Position numbers and translations under genes: made by a program
Assembly (NCBI GenBank): GCA_944390355.1
Contig: CALXPT010000017.1
Location: 1 to 35,683, forward strand
Direction: 5' to 3'
From: an uncultured Alphaproteobacteria bacterium
GTDB taxonomy: Bacteria > Pseudomonadota > Alphaproteobacteria > RF32 > CAG-239
Length of the DNA stretch: 35,683 nt
Part shown: positions 8,145 through 15,694 of the stretch, piece after piece
How positions within the stretch are numbered: position 1 is the stretch's first letter
Layout of the letters: every line of letters begins with the position of its first letter
Notes under the pieces: generated by a model
Databases searched by the model: none
Seen by the model: only the letters and a program-made list of their open reading frames with translations
Told to the model about the DNA's origin: nothing

Positions 8145-9244
8145 CTTAAGCTCCCTCCGTTATCGCTCAAACCACCTGTCATTGAAGAAAAATCCATCGG
8201 CGTAAAGCCATAATGCTTCAACCACCTGACATCAGATTCAAAAAATGTTCTCAAATCCGGAATACCATATTTAAGCATAGCCAAGCGATCAATACCCATA
8301 CCGAAAGCAAAACCTTGATATTCGTCAGGGTCAATGCCGCCTGCTCTTAAAACATTGGGATGAACCATACCGCAACCCAAAATTTCGAGCCAATCGGTTC
8401 CTGCCCCAATTTTAAGCTCAGTTTTCGTTTTCAAACAACCGATATCCATTTCTGCCGACGGTTCGGTGAACGGAAAATAAGACGGACGATAACGTACCGG
8501 AATATCATCAAGCTCAAAAAACGCCTTAACAAAGTCATATAAACATCCCTTAAGGTGAGCCATGGTAATATTTTTATCAATCACCAACCCCTCGACTTGA
8601 TGGAACATCGGCGTATGCGTGGCATCATAATCGGAGCGATAAGTACGCCCCGGAGCAATAATTCGGATAGGCGGACGCTTAGCTTCCATTGTGCGGATTT
8701 GCACCGGAGAGGTATGGGTACGCACCACAAAGCTGTCATCAAAATCCTCACTTTTCGGATTGGGAATATAGAATGTATCCTGCATTTGGCGTGCGGGATG
8801 ATTAGCCGGCATATTCAAAGCATTAAAGTTATGGAATTGGTCTTCAATATCCGGCCCCTCAGCCACTTCAAATCCCATTTGCCCAAAGATAGCAACAACT
8901 TCTTCATAAATTTTGGACACAGGATGAATTCTGCCCTGTTTTTCGGGTCTGACAGGCAAAGTAACATCAACGGTTTCCAAAGCCAACTTAGCGTTTAACT
9001 CTTTTTCCGCCAATTCATTTTTCTTGTCATTAAGAGCAGATTCGATATCAGACTTTAAGACATTCAGTTTTTTGCCCATTTCAATTTTTTGCTCAAGCGG
9101 CAAAGAGCTCATTCCTTTCAGCAATTCGGTGATTTGTCCTTTTTTGCCGATTAAAGCAACACGCAAATCATCCCAAGCCTTCATGTCGGAAACACCTTGC
9201 ACTTGAGCGAGCATTTGAGCTTTCAAATTTTCAATATTTTCCAT
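8141..9244 (-). CDS. pheS: Phenylalanyl-tRNA synthetase alpha subunit
   Basis: Catalytic alpha subunit of PheRS, 367 residues from the chosen start. It has an N-terminal coiled coil that binds tRNA-Phe (to about residue 90) and the class II core, with motif 2 around RTHTSPVQIRTME and APGRTYRSDYDATHTPMFHQVEG and motif 3 in GFAFGMGIDRLAMLKYGIPDLR. The start is the ATG at 9244, since AGGTG lies 6 bases before it; a GTG three codons upstream is itself part of that Shine-Dalgarno motif. The 560-base gap to rplT means it may have its own promoter, but none is clear. It overlaps pheT by 4 bp. Confidence 0.97.
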   Translation of the reverse strand: MENIENLKAQMLAQVQGVSDMKAWDDLRVALIGKKGQITELLKGMSSLPLEQKIEMGKKLNVLKSDIESALNDKKNELAEKELNAKLALETVDVTLPVRPEKQGRIHPVSKIYEEVVAIFGQMGFEVAEGPDIEDQFHNFNALNMPANHPARQMQDTFYIPNPKSEDFDDSFVVRTHTSPVQIRTMEAKRPPIRIIAPGRTYRSDYDATHTPMFHQVEGLVIDKNITMAHLKGCLYDFVKAFFELDDIPVRYRPSYFPFTEPSAEMDIGCLKTKTELKIGAGTDWLEILGCGMVHPNVLRAGGIDPDEYQGFAFGMGIDRLAMLKYGIPDLRTFFESDVRWLKHYGFTPMDFSSMTGGLSDNGGSLR

Positions 9245-9386
9245 AACATTCACCTAAAATATTAAACAAAAGAATTAATAATACGTTCTAGTTATTTTAA
9301 ATTTCGATATTTTTTCCATAATGATATTCTTTCAAAGTTTAGCCGTTTGACAACACCAACCAAGCATCACTTTTACCGACAGCCGA

Positions 9387-9518
9387 CCTGCCTCAGGCCT
9401 CTCCGCCTGCCTCAGGCCTCTCCGCCTGCCTCAGACCTCTCCGCCTACCTCAAGCCTCACCGCCTGTCTCAGGCCTCTCCGCCTGCCTCAAGTTTCTCCG
9501 CCTGCCTCAGACCTTACG
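9387..9518. repeat. 19-bp tandem repeat, seven copies
   Basis: Seven consecutive units, six of 19 bp and a last one of 18 bp, with consensus CCTGCCTCAGGCCTCTCCG. Units start at 9387, 9406, 9425, 9444, 9463, 9482 and 9501. The first two are identical and later ones differ at one to several positions. The unit contains the near-palindrome GCCTCAGGC and is much richer in G+C than the surroundings. Function unknown; a replication-slippage minisatellite is the simplest reading. Confidence 0.95.
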
Positions 9519-9570
9519 AAACACCGCCGCCGATACCTGTTCCAAACGGCTGTACCGAAATTTAAAACCA

Positions 9571-9606
9571 AAAAGAGTCAACCCGAAACTCGAGGTCAAC
9601 TCTTTT
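9571..9606 (-). terminator. Probable terminator after rplT
   Basis: Inverted repeat AAAAGAGT / ACTCTTTT with an inner ACC/GGT pair and a 2-by-2 internal loop, followed on the minus strand by a T run. It is placed to end rpmI-rplT transcripts, implying that pheST is at least partly transcribed separately. Confidence 0.6.
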
Positions 9607-9807
9607 ATAAACTTACAAACTCTGATATATTTTCAAATCCGAGATAACTTTCTCAAACAGAACAGCTCTACAACTTCTCCCGGCTCCCAGCTCCCGGCTT
9701 CCAGCCCCCAACCTCCAGACACCGCCTCAACCTCAACAGTCTTCAGCAACTCCGCATTCAGTTCTGGTTTCCGTCTCCGTAGCCGCCAGTTTGCCAACCT
9801 CAAGATT

Positions 9808-10167
9808 TTACTTATTCAAAGCAGCTTTTGCCTTCTCAACCAAAGAAGCAAAATTAGCAGGCTCTTTCAAAGCGATATCAGCAAGGACTTTTCGGTCGAG
9901 TTCGATGCCGGCTTTGTTAAGCCCGCTCATAAATCGAGAATAAGTGATATCGTTCAAACGAGCAGCAGCGTTAATTCTTTGGATCCAAAGAGCACGGAAA
10001 CTTCTCTTTTTAGCTTTTCTGTCGCGATAAGCATACTGGAGTGCTTTTTCAACCTTTTCGACAGCGACGCGAAAAACATTATTATTGCGACCTCTATAAC
10101 CTTTAGCCATAGAGATAATTTTTTTGTGACGAGCGTGAGCGGTCAAACCTCTTTTAATACGAGACAT
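9808..10167 (-). CDS. rplT: 50S ribosomal protein L20
   Basis: Ribosomal protein L20, 119 residues, standard length. The start [27 protein letters not shown] is the conserved basic tail that binds 23S rRNA early in 50S assembly, and the C-terminal globular part ([23 protein letters not shown]) is typical. GGAGG precedes the ATG. It sits 13 bases after rpmI. In other bacteria L20 represses its own operon through the rpmI leader; no obvious L20 operator was identified here. Confidence 0.98.
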   Translation of the reverse strand: MSRIKRGLTAHARHKKIISMAKGYRGRNNNVFRVAVEKVEKALQYAYRDRKAKKRSFRALWIQRINAAARLNDITYSRFMSGLNKAGIELDRKVLADIALKEPANFASLVEKAKAALNK

Positions 10168-10180
10168 CTAAAATTCCTCC

Positions 10181-10378
10181 TTAAATATACGGCAGATAGT
10201 GTTTAACAAGTTTAACGTCAGCTTCGTTAACCAAAGTCGTACCGCGAGCTTGTCTTTTAACTTTAGTATCTTTATTGAAGAGCAAGTGTCTCTTATTAGC
10301 AAAGTTTCTCTTCAGTTTACCAGTACCGGTAACGCTGAAACGCTTTTTAGCAGCGCTTTTCGTTTTTAATTTAGGCAT
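10181..10378 (-). CDS. rpmI: 50S ribosomal protein L35
   Basis: Ribosomal protein L35, 65 residues (MPKLKTKSAAKKRFSVTGTGKLKRN...). The ATG at 10378 is preceded by AAGGAAG; an in-frame extension to 10444 encodes unrelated residues and is rejected. It is the first gene of the cluster. In many bacteria infC comes before rpmI, but here the upstream neighbour is an unrelated EF-hand gene, so IF3 must be encoded elsewhere. Confidence 0.97.
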   Translation of the reverse strand: MPKLKTKSAAKKRFSVTGTGKLKRNFANKRHLLFNKDTKVKRQARGTTLVNEADVKLVKHYLPYI

Positions 10379-10468
10379 TTTGCTTCCTTTCAAAAAATAA
10401 ATTAACGGATGCATTGGTAGGCGTTCTGGCATGCCGTTTCGCACAGATTCGCCCCATCATCGGTTGGT

Positions 10469-10497
10469 TTGATAACACACCTTTCCCCAAATTGCAA
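10469..10497 (-). promoter_or_regulatory. Predicted promoter for rpmI-rplT
   Basis: On the minus strand TTGCAA (10492-10497) and TATCAA (10469-10474) with 17 bp between. It leaves a leader of roughly 85 bases before rpmI, enough for regulation, though no known fold was recognised. Confidence 0.4.
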
Positions 10498-10532
10498 GCA
10501 TTTTCTTCAAAAAAAGTGCCATAAACAAGGAA

Positions 10533-10883
10533 TTATTTTTCTTTAAGTTCTCGGCTTTGGCGGTCATAATATCTGGCTAACTCTTCTTGAGATATTTGCC
10601 CATCACCGTCTTCATCCATTTCTTTGAATTCTTCTTCGGGAGTTTTATAAACCCCCTTTTTCTTAAGATAACGAATATGTTGTTCGACATCTTTGGTCAT
10701 GACCTGATTTTTATATTCTTCCAGAGTAAGCTTTCCGTCTTTGTCTTTATCTTGATTATAAAAGATATAAGCACTTTTTTTTGTTCCCTGAGATTTAACG
10801 CCCTCAGGTGCTTTGTATTTTGCCGCCGCAACATTTGAAAAGACAAGCATGACGCCCAACAACGCAGAAAAAACTTTCAACAT
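10533..10883 (-). CDS. Secreted EF-hand calcium-binding protein
   Basis: Small exported protein of 116 residues. A signal peptide (MLKVFSALLGVMLVFSNVAAA, cleavage after AAA) is followed by two EF-hand loops: DKDKDGKLTLEE and DEDGDGQISQEE, both with acidic residues at positions 1, 3 and 5, Gly at 6 and Glu at 12. It should bind calcium in the periplasm. The second of two adjacent ATGs (10883) is better spaced from AAGGAGG; the first would add one Met. It starts 15 bases after lolD and is probably in the lolC-lolD transcript, which is an unusual partner. Specific role unknown. Confidence 0.85.
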   Translation of the reverse strand: MLKVFSALLGVMLVFSNVAAAKYKAPEGVKSQGTKKSAYIFYNQDKDKDGKLTLEEYKNQVMTKDVEQHIRYLKKKGVYKTPEEEFKEMDEDGDGQISQEELARYYDRQSRELKEK

Positions 10884-10897
10884 CATCTCCTCCTTGA

Positions 10898-11638
10898 CTA
10901 ATAAAAATTTTTAACCCTAGAATTCCGAGACATCCGCACAGAACGAGCGGAATTTTGTTCAGACAACTTCCCCTCACTCAAACAAACTTTTCGATCCATT
11001 TGAGCAGCCAACTCAAAATTATGCGTAGCAATCAACGCCGCCAAACCGGTTTCCTTTACAACGGAGAGCAATTCCCCAAACACAATCTCCGAAGTTTTCG
11101 GGTCCAAATTTCCGGTTGGTTCATCCGCCAACAACAATTTTGGAGAATTTGCAAGTGCCCGAGCAATCGCCACACGCTGCTGTTCTCCGCCGGACAGCTC
11201 GCTTGGCCGATGTTTAAACCTTTTATCCAATTTCATCCGAGACAACAGCCATTTGGCACGCTCTTCTGCCGTGTGATAAGGCATTCCTGCAATCAACTGA
11301 GGCAGCATCACATTTTCCACAGCGTTAAAATCCGGCAACAAATTATGATATTGATACACAAAGCCGATAAAATCACGACGCAACTCGGTCCTCTCTTTAT
11401 CTTTAAGTTTAGAACATTTTTTATCATCAAACAAAATCTCACCGCTGCTTGGCTGTTCCAACAAACCTGCGATTTGAAGAAGAGTTGACTTTCCGGCACC
11501 GCTTTGTCCGACCAAAGCCACAACCTCACCGGACATAACCCTCAAATCGACCCCGCGCAAAACTTCAAGATTTTGGTTGCCCTGTTTAAATTTTTTGACC
11601 ACACGGCGCAACTCTAAAGTCGGAATAACATTACTCAT
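10898..11638 (-). CDS. lolD: Lipoprotein-releasing ABC transporter ATPase LolD
   Basis: ATPase that powers release of outer-membrane lipoproteins to LolA, 246 residues. Walker A is GQSGAGKST, signature LSGGEQQRVAIARAL, Walker B LLLADEPTGNLD, switch His in IATHNFELA. The start at 11638 (MSNVIPTLELRRV) overlaps the lolC stop by 8 bp as ATGAGTAA; an upstream extension to 11662 is not needed. The tail is longer and more basic than usual (NSARSVRMSRNSRVKNFY). Pairing with LolC directly upstream distinguishes it from other ATPases of the class. Confidence 0.94.
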   Translation of the reverse strand: MSNVIPTLELRRVVKKFKQGNQNLEVLRGVDLRVMSGEVVALVGQSGAGKSTLLQIAGLLEQPSSGEILFDDKKCSKLKDKERTELRRDFIGFVYQYHNLLPDFNAVENVMLPQLIAGMPYHTAEERAKWLLSRMKLDKRFKHRPSELSGGEQQRVAIARALANSPKLLLADEPTGNLDPKTSEIVFGELLSVVKETGLAALIATHNFELAAQMDRKVCLSEGKLSEQNSARSVRMSRNSRVKNFY

Positions 11639-12875
11639 AGCGCAAAGCCTCCACCGGATCATATTTTGCTGCGCGATACGCCGGATACAACGTCGCCAAA
11701 AAAGACAGCAATAAAGAAATTACCACCACAAACGTAACCTCAAGAGTATCGACCTTTGCAGGCAGCTGAGACAAGAAATAAATTTCGGCCGAAAACAAAT
11801 CTCTTCCGGCAATATGTTGCAGGAACTGGCGAATATTTTCGATATACCGACAAAAGAGCAATCCCAAGACTAAGCCGATTCCCGTACCAACCACACCGAT
11901 AAAAGCACCGTCCATGCAAAAGATTCTGATAATCATACCTTTAGTAGCCCCCATGGTTCTGAGAACGGCAATGTCGCGCCCTTTGTCTTTCACCAGCATA
12001 ATCAAACCGGTAATAATATTAAAAGCCGCCACCAAGATAATAAGCGTCAAGATAAGAAACATCACATTACGCTCCACGTCAATCGCATTAAAGAAAGCGG
12101 CATTAGTCTGTTTCCAGTCATAAACATAAGCACTTCCGCCGACATTTTCCTCAATGGCACGGCGCACATAACGCAACTCATTTTCATCATCCAAACGAAC
12201 ATCAATTTGCGTAACGGCATCACCGAGAGAAAAATATTTTTGCGCCGCCTCCAGAGGCATAAACACAAAATTAGAATCATACTCATACATACCGACCTCA
12301 AACGTGCCGATAACCTTATAAGTTTTCATTCTGGGAACGCTGCCGAAAGCCGTAACCTTTCCGTTAGGAGAAATCAGAGTGAGAGAGCTTCCGTTAACCA
12401 ACCCCATTTTAGCGGCCAACCGACGTCCGACCAAAACAACATCCCCCTCAAAATCTTCAACGGCAGCACCGTCCACACTATTGGCCAACAGCGTTTTTTT
12501 CAACAAATCTTCTTTGCTGATAGCCCGCACCATTGCCCCTTCGGCACTCCGCCCCGAGCTAACCAGAAGCTGTTTTTCCACCATCGGAATAACATCGGCC
12601 ACATGCTCGATTTTACGAATATCTTGAACGGCCTCTTTATAATTATTAAACGGTAGCCCGACGGTTGAAACGATTCCGATATGCCCGTTCAACCCCAAGA
12701 TTCGAGAGAGCAGCTCGCTTCTAAACCCGTTCATCACGCTCATCACGATAATAAGGGTCGCAACACCTAACGCAATTCCCGTAAAGGCAAACCCCGTAAT
12801 AACCGAGATAAACCCCTCTTTTCTCTTGGCACGAAGATAACGCCAAGCCGTCATTCTCTCAAATTTAGAAAACAT
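11631..12875 (-). CDS. lolC: Lipoprotein-releasing permease LolC/LolE
   Basis: Inner-membrane permease of the Lol lipoprotein exporter, 414 residues. The start MFSKFERMTAWRYLRAKRKEGFISVITGFAFTGIALGVATLIIVMSVMNGFR is characteristic of LolC/E: a conserved cytoplasmic lead, then the first membrane helix. A periplasmic domain follows (about 50-265), then three C-terminal helices of the FtsX type ending in YPAYRAAKYDPVEALRYE. One permease gene is present, so a homodimer (LolF-like) is likely rather than a LolC-LolE pair, unless another gene lies elsewhere. AGGGGGA precedes the ATG. Confidence 0.94.
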   Translation of the reverse strand: MFSKFERMTAWRYLRAKRKEGFISVITGFAFTGIALGVATLIIVMSVMNGFRSELLSRILGLNGHIGIVSTVGLPFNNYKEAVQDIRKIEHVADVIPMVEKQLLVSSGRSAEGAMVRAISKEDLLKKTLLANSVDGAAVEDFEGDVVLVGRRLAAKMGLVNGSSLTLISPNGKVTAFGSVPRMKTYKVIGTFEVGMYEYDSNFVFMPLEAAQKYFSLGDAVTQIDVRLDDENELRYVRRAIEENVGGSAYVYDWKQTNAAFFNAIDVERNVMFLILTLIILVAAFNIITGLIMLVKDKGRDIAVLRTMGATKGMIIRIFCMDGAFIGVVGTGIGLVLGLLFCRYIENIRQFLQHIAGRDLFSAEIYFLSQLPAKVDTLEVTFVVVISLLLSFLATLYPAYRAAKYDPVEALRYE

Positions 12876-12897
12876 AACCTATTCCCCCTGTTATTGA

Positions 12898-12926
12898 TTT
12901 ATAAGGGGTCATGAACAAAATTGCAA
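12898..12926 (-). promoter_or_regulatory. Predicted promoter for lolC-lolD
   Basis: On the minus strand TTGCAA (12921-12926) and TATAAA (12898-12903) with a 17-bp spacer, 23 bp from the lolC start codon. Confidence 0.5.
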
Positions 12927-12962
12927 CTTAGCCCTTAACAAGATGTGTATAAATCGGGCTGA

Positions 12963-14090
12963 TTACTTTTTGAGATTTTCGGGATTCAAAGCATCCAACT
13001 CTTTCAGAACGAAACGCCCGTCTTTGCGAATGAGCTTATCATCAAAATAAATTTCGCCGCCGCCGCATTCAGGGGTTTGAATTTGTACCAAATCCCAGTG
13101 AATGGAGCTTTTATTGCCGTTAAAGGCATCATCATAAGAGTTTCCGATAGCCATATGGAACGAACCTCTGATTTTTTCATCAAACAAAATGTCGAGCATC
13201 GGCTTGGCAATATAGGGATTAACGCCCAAGGCAAATTCGCCCATATAACAAGCTCCGTCATCTGACTTTAAGAGTTTTTGCAGTTTGTCATCATTCACCA
13301 AAGAACGCGCCTTGACGATTCGCCCGTTTTCAAATTCCAAATAAATATTGGAAAAGAAAATTCCGTTATAAGCCGTATCGGTATTAAATTGGATATAACC
13401 GTTGATAGAATTTTTAACCGGCGCGGTATAAACTTCACCGTCGGGAATATTAACCACCCCGCTGCAGCGAATAACCGGAATGTTTTTAATTGAAAAATTC
13501 AAATCTGTGCCTTTGGCTTTAATATGAACTTTATCGGTTTTCATCATCAACTTTTGCAACGGGCGCATGGCTCTATCCATTTGGGAATAATCCAATAAGC
13601 AAGACTTAAAATAAAAGTCTTCAAACGCATCTTCCGACATTTTGGCCATCGCCGCCATGGTGTTGTTGGGAAAGCGCATCACACACCAACGCGTGTTGGG
13701 CACTCTGGTTTGCGTATGCACCCCGCCCATATAATATTGATTATACCACTTGGCTTGTTTAGCAGGTAAATCCGACAAACAAAACAAATCATCATAGCCG
13801 CGTATGGCAACATAAACGTCGCTTTCTTTCATCAATTTTTTATGGATTTCGGCATGCGCTTTGATTTGCGCTTCAGAGGCATTTGCGACCCAAGCCTTTG
13901 TAAGAGCTTCATCATTAAAATAATAGAACGGCACCCCGCCGAGCTTTGCGGCTTGAGCGGCAAAAGCTTGAAGAGCCGGCAGAGTAGATTGCCCGAATGA
14001 CTCGATATAAATTCGCTCGCCCTTTTTGAGCTTAACCGAATTTTTCAAAACATTTTCCGCCAGTTTTAATATACGCTCATCAATTTTCAT
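12963..14090 (-). CDS. Aminopeptidase of family M29 (AmpS/T-like)
   Basis: Cytoplasmic metallo-aminopeptidase of the thermophilic M29 family, 375 residues. Expected metal ligands are visible in order: Glu in PDGEVYTAP, Glu in YMGEFALGVNP, His and Tyr in GSFHMAIGNSY, and His/Asp in SIHWDLVQ. These co-catalytic residues define the family, which removes N-terminal amino acids. The ATG lies one base after the stop of the M17 aminopeptidase gene, so the pair is coupled; together they would complete peptide breakdown. Substrate preference cannot be told. Confidence 0.93.
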   Translation of the reverse strand: MKIDERILKLAENVLKNSVKLKKGERIYIESFGQSTLPALQAFAAQAAKLGGVPFYYFNDEALTKAWVANASEAQIKAHAEIHKKLMKESDVYVAIRGYDDLFCLSDLPAKQAKWYNQYYMGGVHTQTRVPNTRWCVMRFPNNTMAAMAKMSEDAFEDFYFKSCLLDYSQMDRAMRPLQKLMMKTDKVHIKAKGTDLNFSIKNIPVIRCSGVVNIPDGEVYTAPVKNSINGYIQFNTDTAYNGIFFSNIYLEFENGRIVKARSLVNDDKLQKLLKSDDGACYMGEFALGVNPYIAKPMLDILFDEKIRGSFHMAIGNSYDDAFNGNKSSIHWDLVQIQTPECGGGEIYFDDKLIRKDGRFVLKELDALNPENLKK

Positions 14091-14091
14091 T

Positions 14092-15546
14092 TTACTTCAA
14101 GCTCCAAATAAATTCGCACAACAACCTGATACCGAAAGCCGTCGCCCCTTTGGGTTCCAGAGGACGCCCGCTGTCACGCCCGTCAACACCTGCAATATCC
14201 AAATGCGCCCATTTTACCTTGTCTTTAACAAACTTTTGCAAAAACGCCGCCGCGGTGGAAGAACCGGCAAACTTTCCACCGATATGCTTAACATCCGCCA
14301 CGTCGGACTTAAGCATTTTTTCAAAAGCGGCGCATAACGGCAGCCGCCACAAATTTTCACCGCTGTTTTCACCGGCTTTAAGGAGCTTGGAGACCAAAGC
14401 ATCATCATTGCTGAAAAGTCCGGCAAATTCTTCACCCAAGGCAACCGCAACCGCACCGGTCAAAGTTGCAATATCAATAACGGTTTTAGCTTTGAGCTTA
14501 TCGGATGCAAACCACAACCCATCCGCCAAAGCCAAACGCCCTTCGGCATCCGTATTAATAATTTCCACACTAATCCCCTTACCCGAGAGTAAAACATCTT
14601 GCGGCTTGTAGGCGTTACCGCTTGGCATATTTTCCGCCAAAACCAAAACCGCCGCCGCATTGACTTTCGTCTTGGTCATAGCCAAAACCTTTAAGACCGA
14701 AACCGCTACCGCCGCCCCGCTCATATCACGGTGCATACCGAGCAGATTAGACGCTGATTTTAGATTAATACCGCCGGCATCATAAGTAATACCTTTGCCG
14801 ACCAAAGCAAGGTCAAAATCTTTTTTAGCTTTATCGCCCTTCCATTTAACAATCACGGCACACGGCGAATTAACCGAAGCTTGCCCCACGGCATAAAGCA
14901 GCGGAAAACCTTGTTCACACAACTTTTCTGAGGGAATAATTTCCACCTCCAAGCCAAGATACTCTAGCCTTTTTACATCGGCACAAAATTCTGCCGGCGT
15001 GAGTTTGTTAGACGGCTCGTTGCACAAATCTCTGCCGTAACGCACCCCATTAGCAAGGGCGCGCATTTTTTCAAACCCGACATTTTTCACCTCACCGAGT
15101 GTTGAAGAAAAATAAACCGTTTCAAGTTGGCAAAAATCATCATTTTTCTTGGTTGTGAAATATTTATCAAAGCTGTATAAACTCAGTTCCACCCCCAACG
15201 CCAAAGACGCACATTTTACTAAAAAGCTCTGCGGCACATCAACCAAAACTTTAGCATCTTTTTTAATCAACTTAGAAATTTCGGCCCCGACCAGTTGAAT
15301 ATCCAAATCAGAGAGTTTGTCAGCGACTCCGAACAGAATAATTTTCTCCGCCCCGTCATCAAGAACCAATTTTTTGCCTTTTTCGGGCGAATATTCACGA
15401 TTTTTAATAGCAGAAAGAACAATTTTCGCCTTTTGAGGTTTAAAAAAATTTCCGATTCGCAAAGACAAATCATCCTTAGAAGACAGAATCAAAACCTTGG
15501 TCGCATCCCGCCCCGCATTTGGGTCATTCAAAACAAACTCTATCAT
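14092..15546 (-). CDS. pepA: Leucyl aminopeptidase (M17)
   Basis: Cytosolic leucine aminopeptidase, 484 residues. The M17 signature NTDAEGRL is present, as are the metal-binding Lys and Asp segment GKGITYDAGGINLKS and the downstream catalytic region with DIATLTGAVAVALG. The N-terminal half is the less conserved macro-like domain. I start at the ATG 15546 (MIEFVLNDPNAG) with AGGA 9 bases upstream; a TTG six codons earlier is less likely. It is the first gene of a two-aminopeptidase operon. Some PepA proteins also bind DNA, but nothing here indicates that. Confidence 0.95.
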   Translation of the reverse strand: MIEFVLNDPNAGRDATKVLILSSKDDLSLRIGNFFKPQKAKIVLSAIKNREYSPEKGKKLVLDDGAEKIILFGVADKLSDLDIQLVGAEISKLIKKDAKVLVDVPQSFLVKCASLALGVELSLYSFDKYFTTKKNDDFCQLETVYFSSTLGEVKNVGFEKMRALANGVRYGRDLCNEPSNKLTPAEFCADVKRLEYLGLEVEIIPSEKLCEQGFPLLYAVGQASVNSPCAVIVKWKGDKAKKDFDLALVGKGITYDAGGINLKSASNLLGMHRDMSGAAVAVSVLKVLAMTKTKVNAAAVLVLAENMPSGNAYKPQDVLLSGKGISVEIINTDAEGRLALADGLWFASDKLKAKTVIDIATLTGAVAVALGEEFAGLFSNDDALVSKLLKAGENSGENLWRLPLCAAFEKMLKSDVADVKHIGGKFAGSSTAAAFLQKFVKDKVKWAHLDIAGVDGRDSGRPLEPKGATAFGIRLLCEFIWSLK

Positions 15547-15694
15547 ATTGAAATTCCTAAACAAAAACTTTTTTCACAGAATTCTATCAAAAAAATTTAA
15601 AAATTTTGCTAATTTTGCATAGACAAATTAAAAAGCATAGGATAATGTTTCGACAAAACAATAAACAAAAAACATAAGAGTTAAGGAAAAAAAC

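Larger units (their letters stand above)
9245..9807. other. Non-coding gap between rplT and pheS
   Basis: About 560 bases without a convincing gene, unusual inside an otherwise compact ribosomal-protein/PheRS cluster. It holds a 19-bp minisatellite (9387-9518), a terminator-like hairpin (9571-9606), and a pyrimidine-rich stretch with two near-identical 14-bp units (CTCCCGGCTCCCAG, 677-704 of the 9 kb block). An open frame across 9347-9565 is Pro/Ser/Leu-rich repeat translation and is not believed. Confidence 0.6.

Noticed and set aside
9347..9565. Small Pro/Ser/Leu-rich plus-strand gene over the 19-bp repeat
   Set aside because: The frame is translation of a minisatellite, has no Shine-Dalgarno and no protein-like character outside the repeat.
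10379..10444. N-terminal extension of L35
   Set aside because: L35 starts with MPKLKTKSAAKKRF, and AAGGAAG precedes that ATG; the extra residues are not part of the family.
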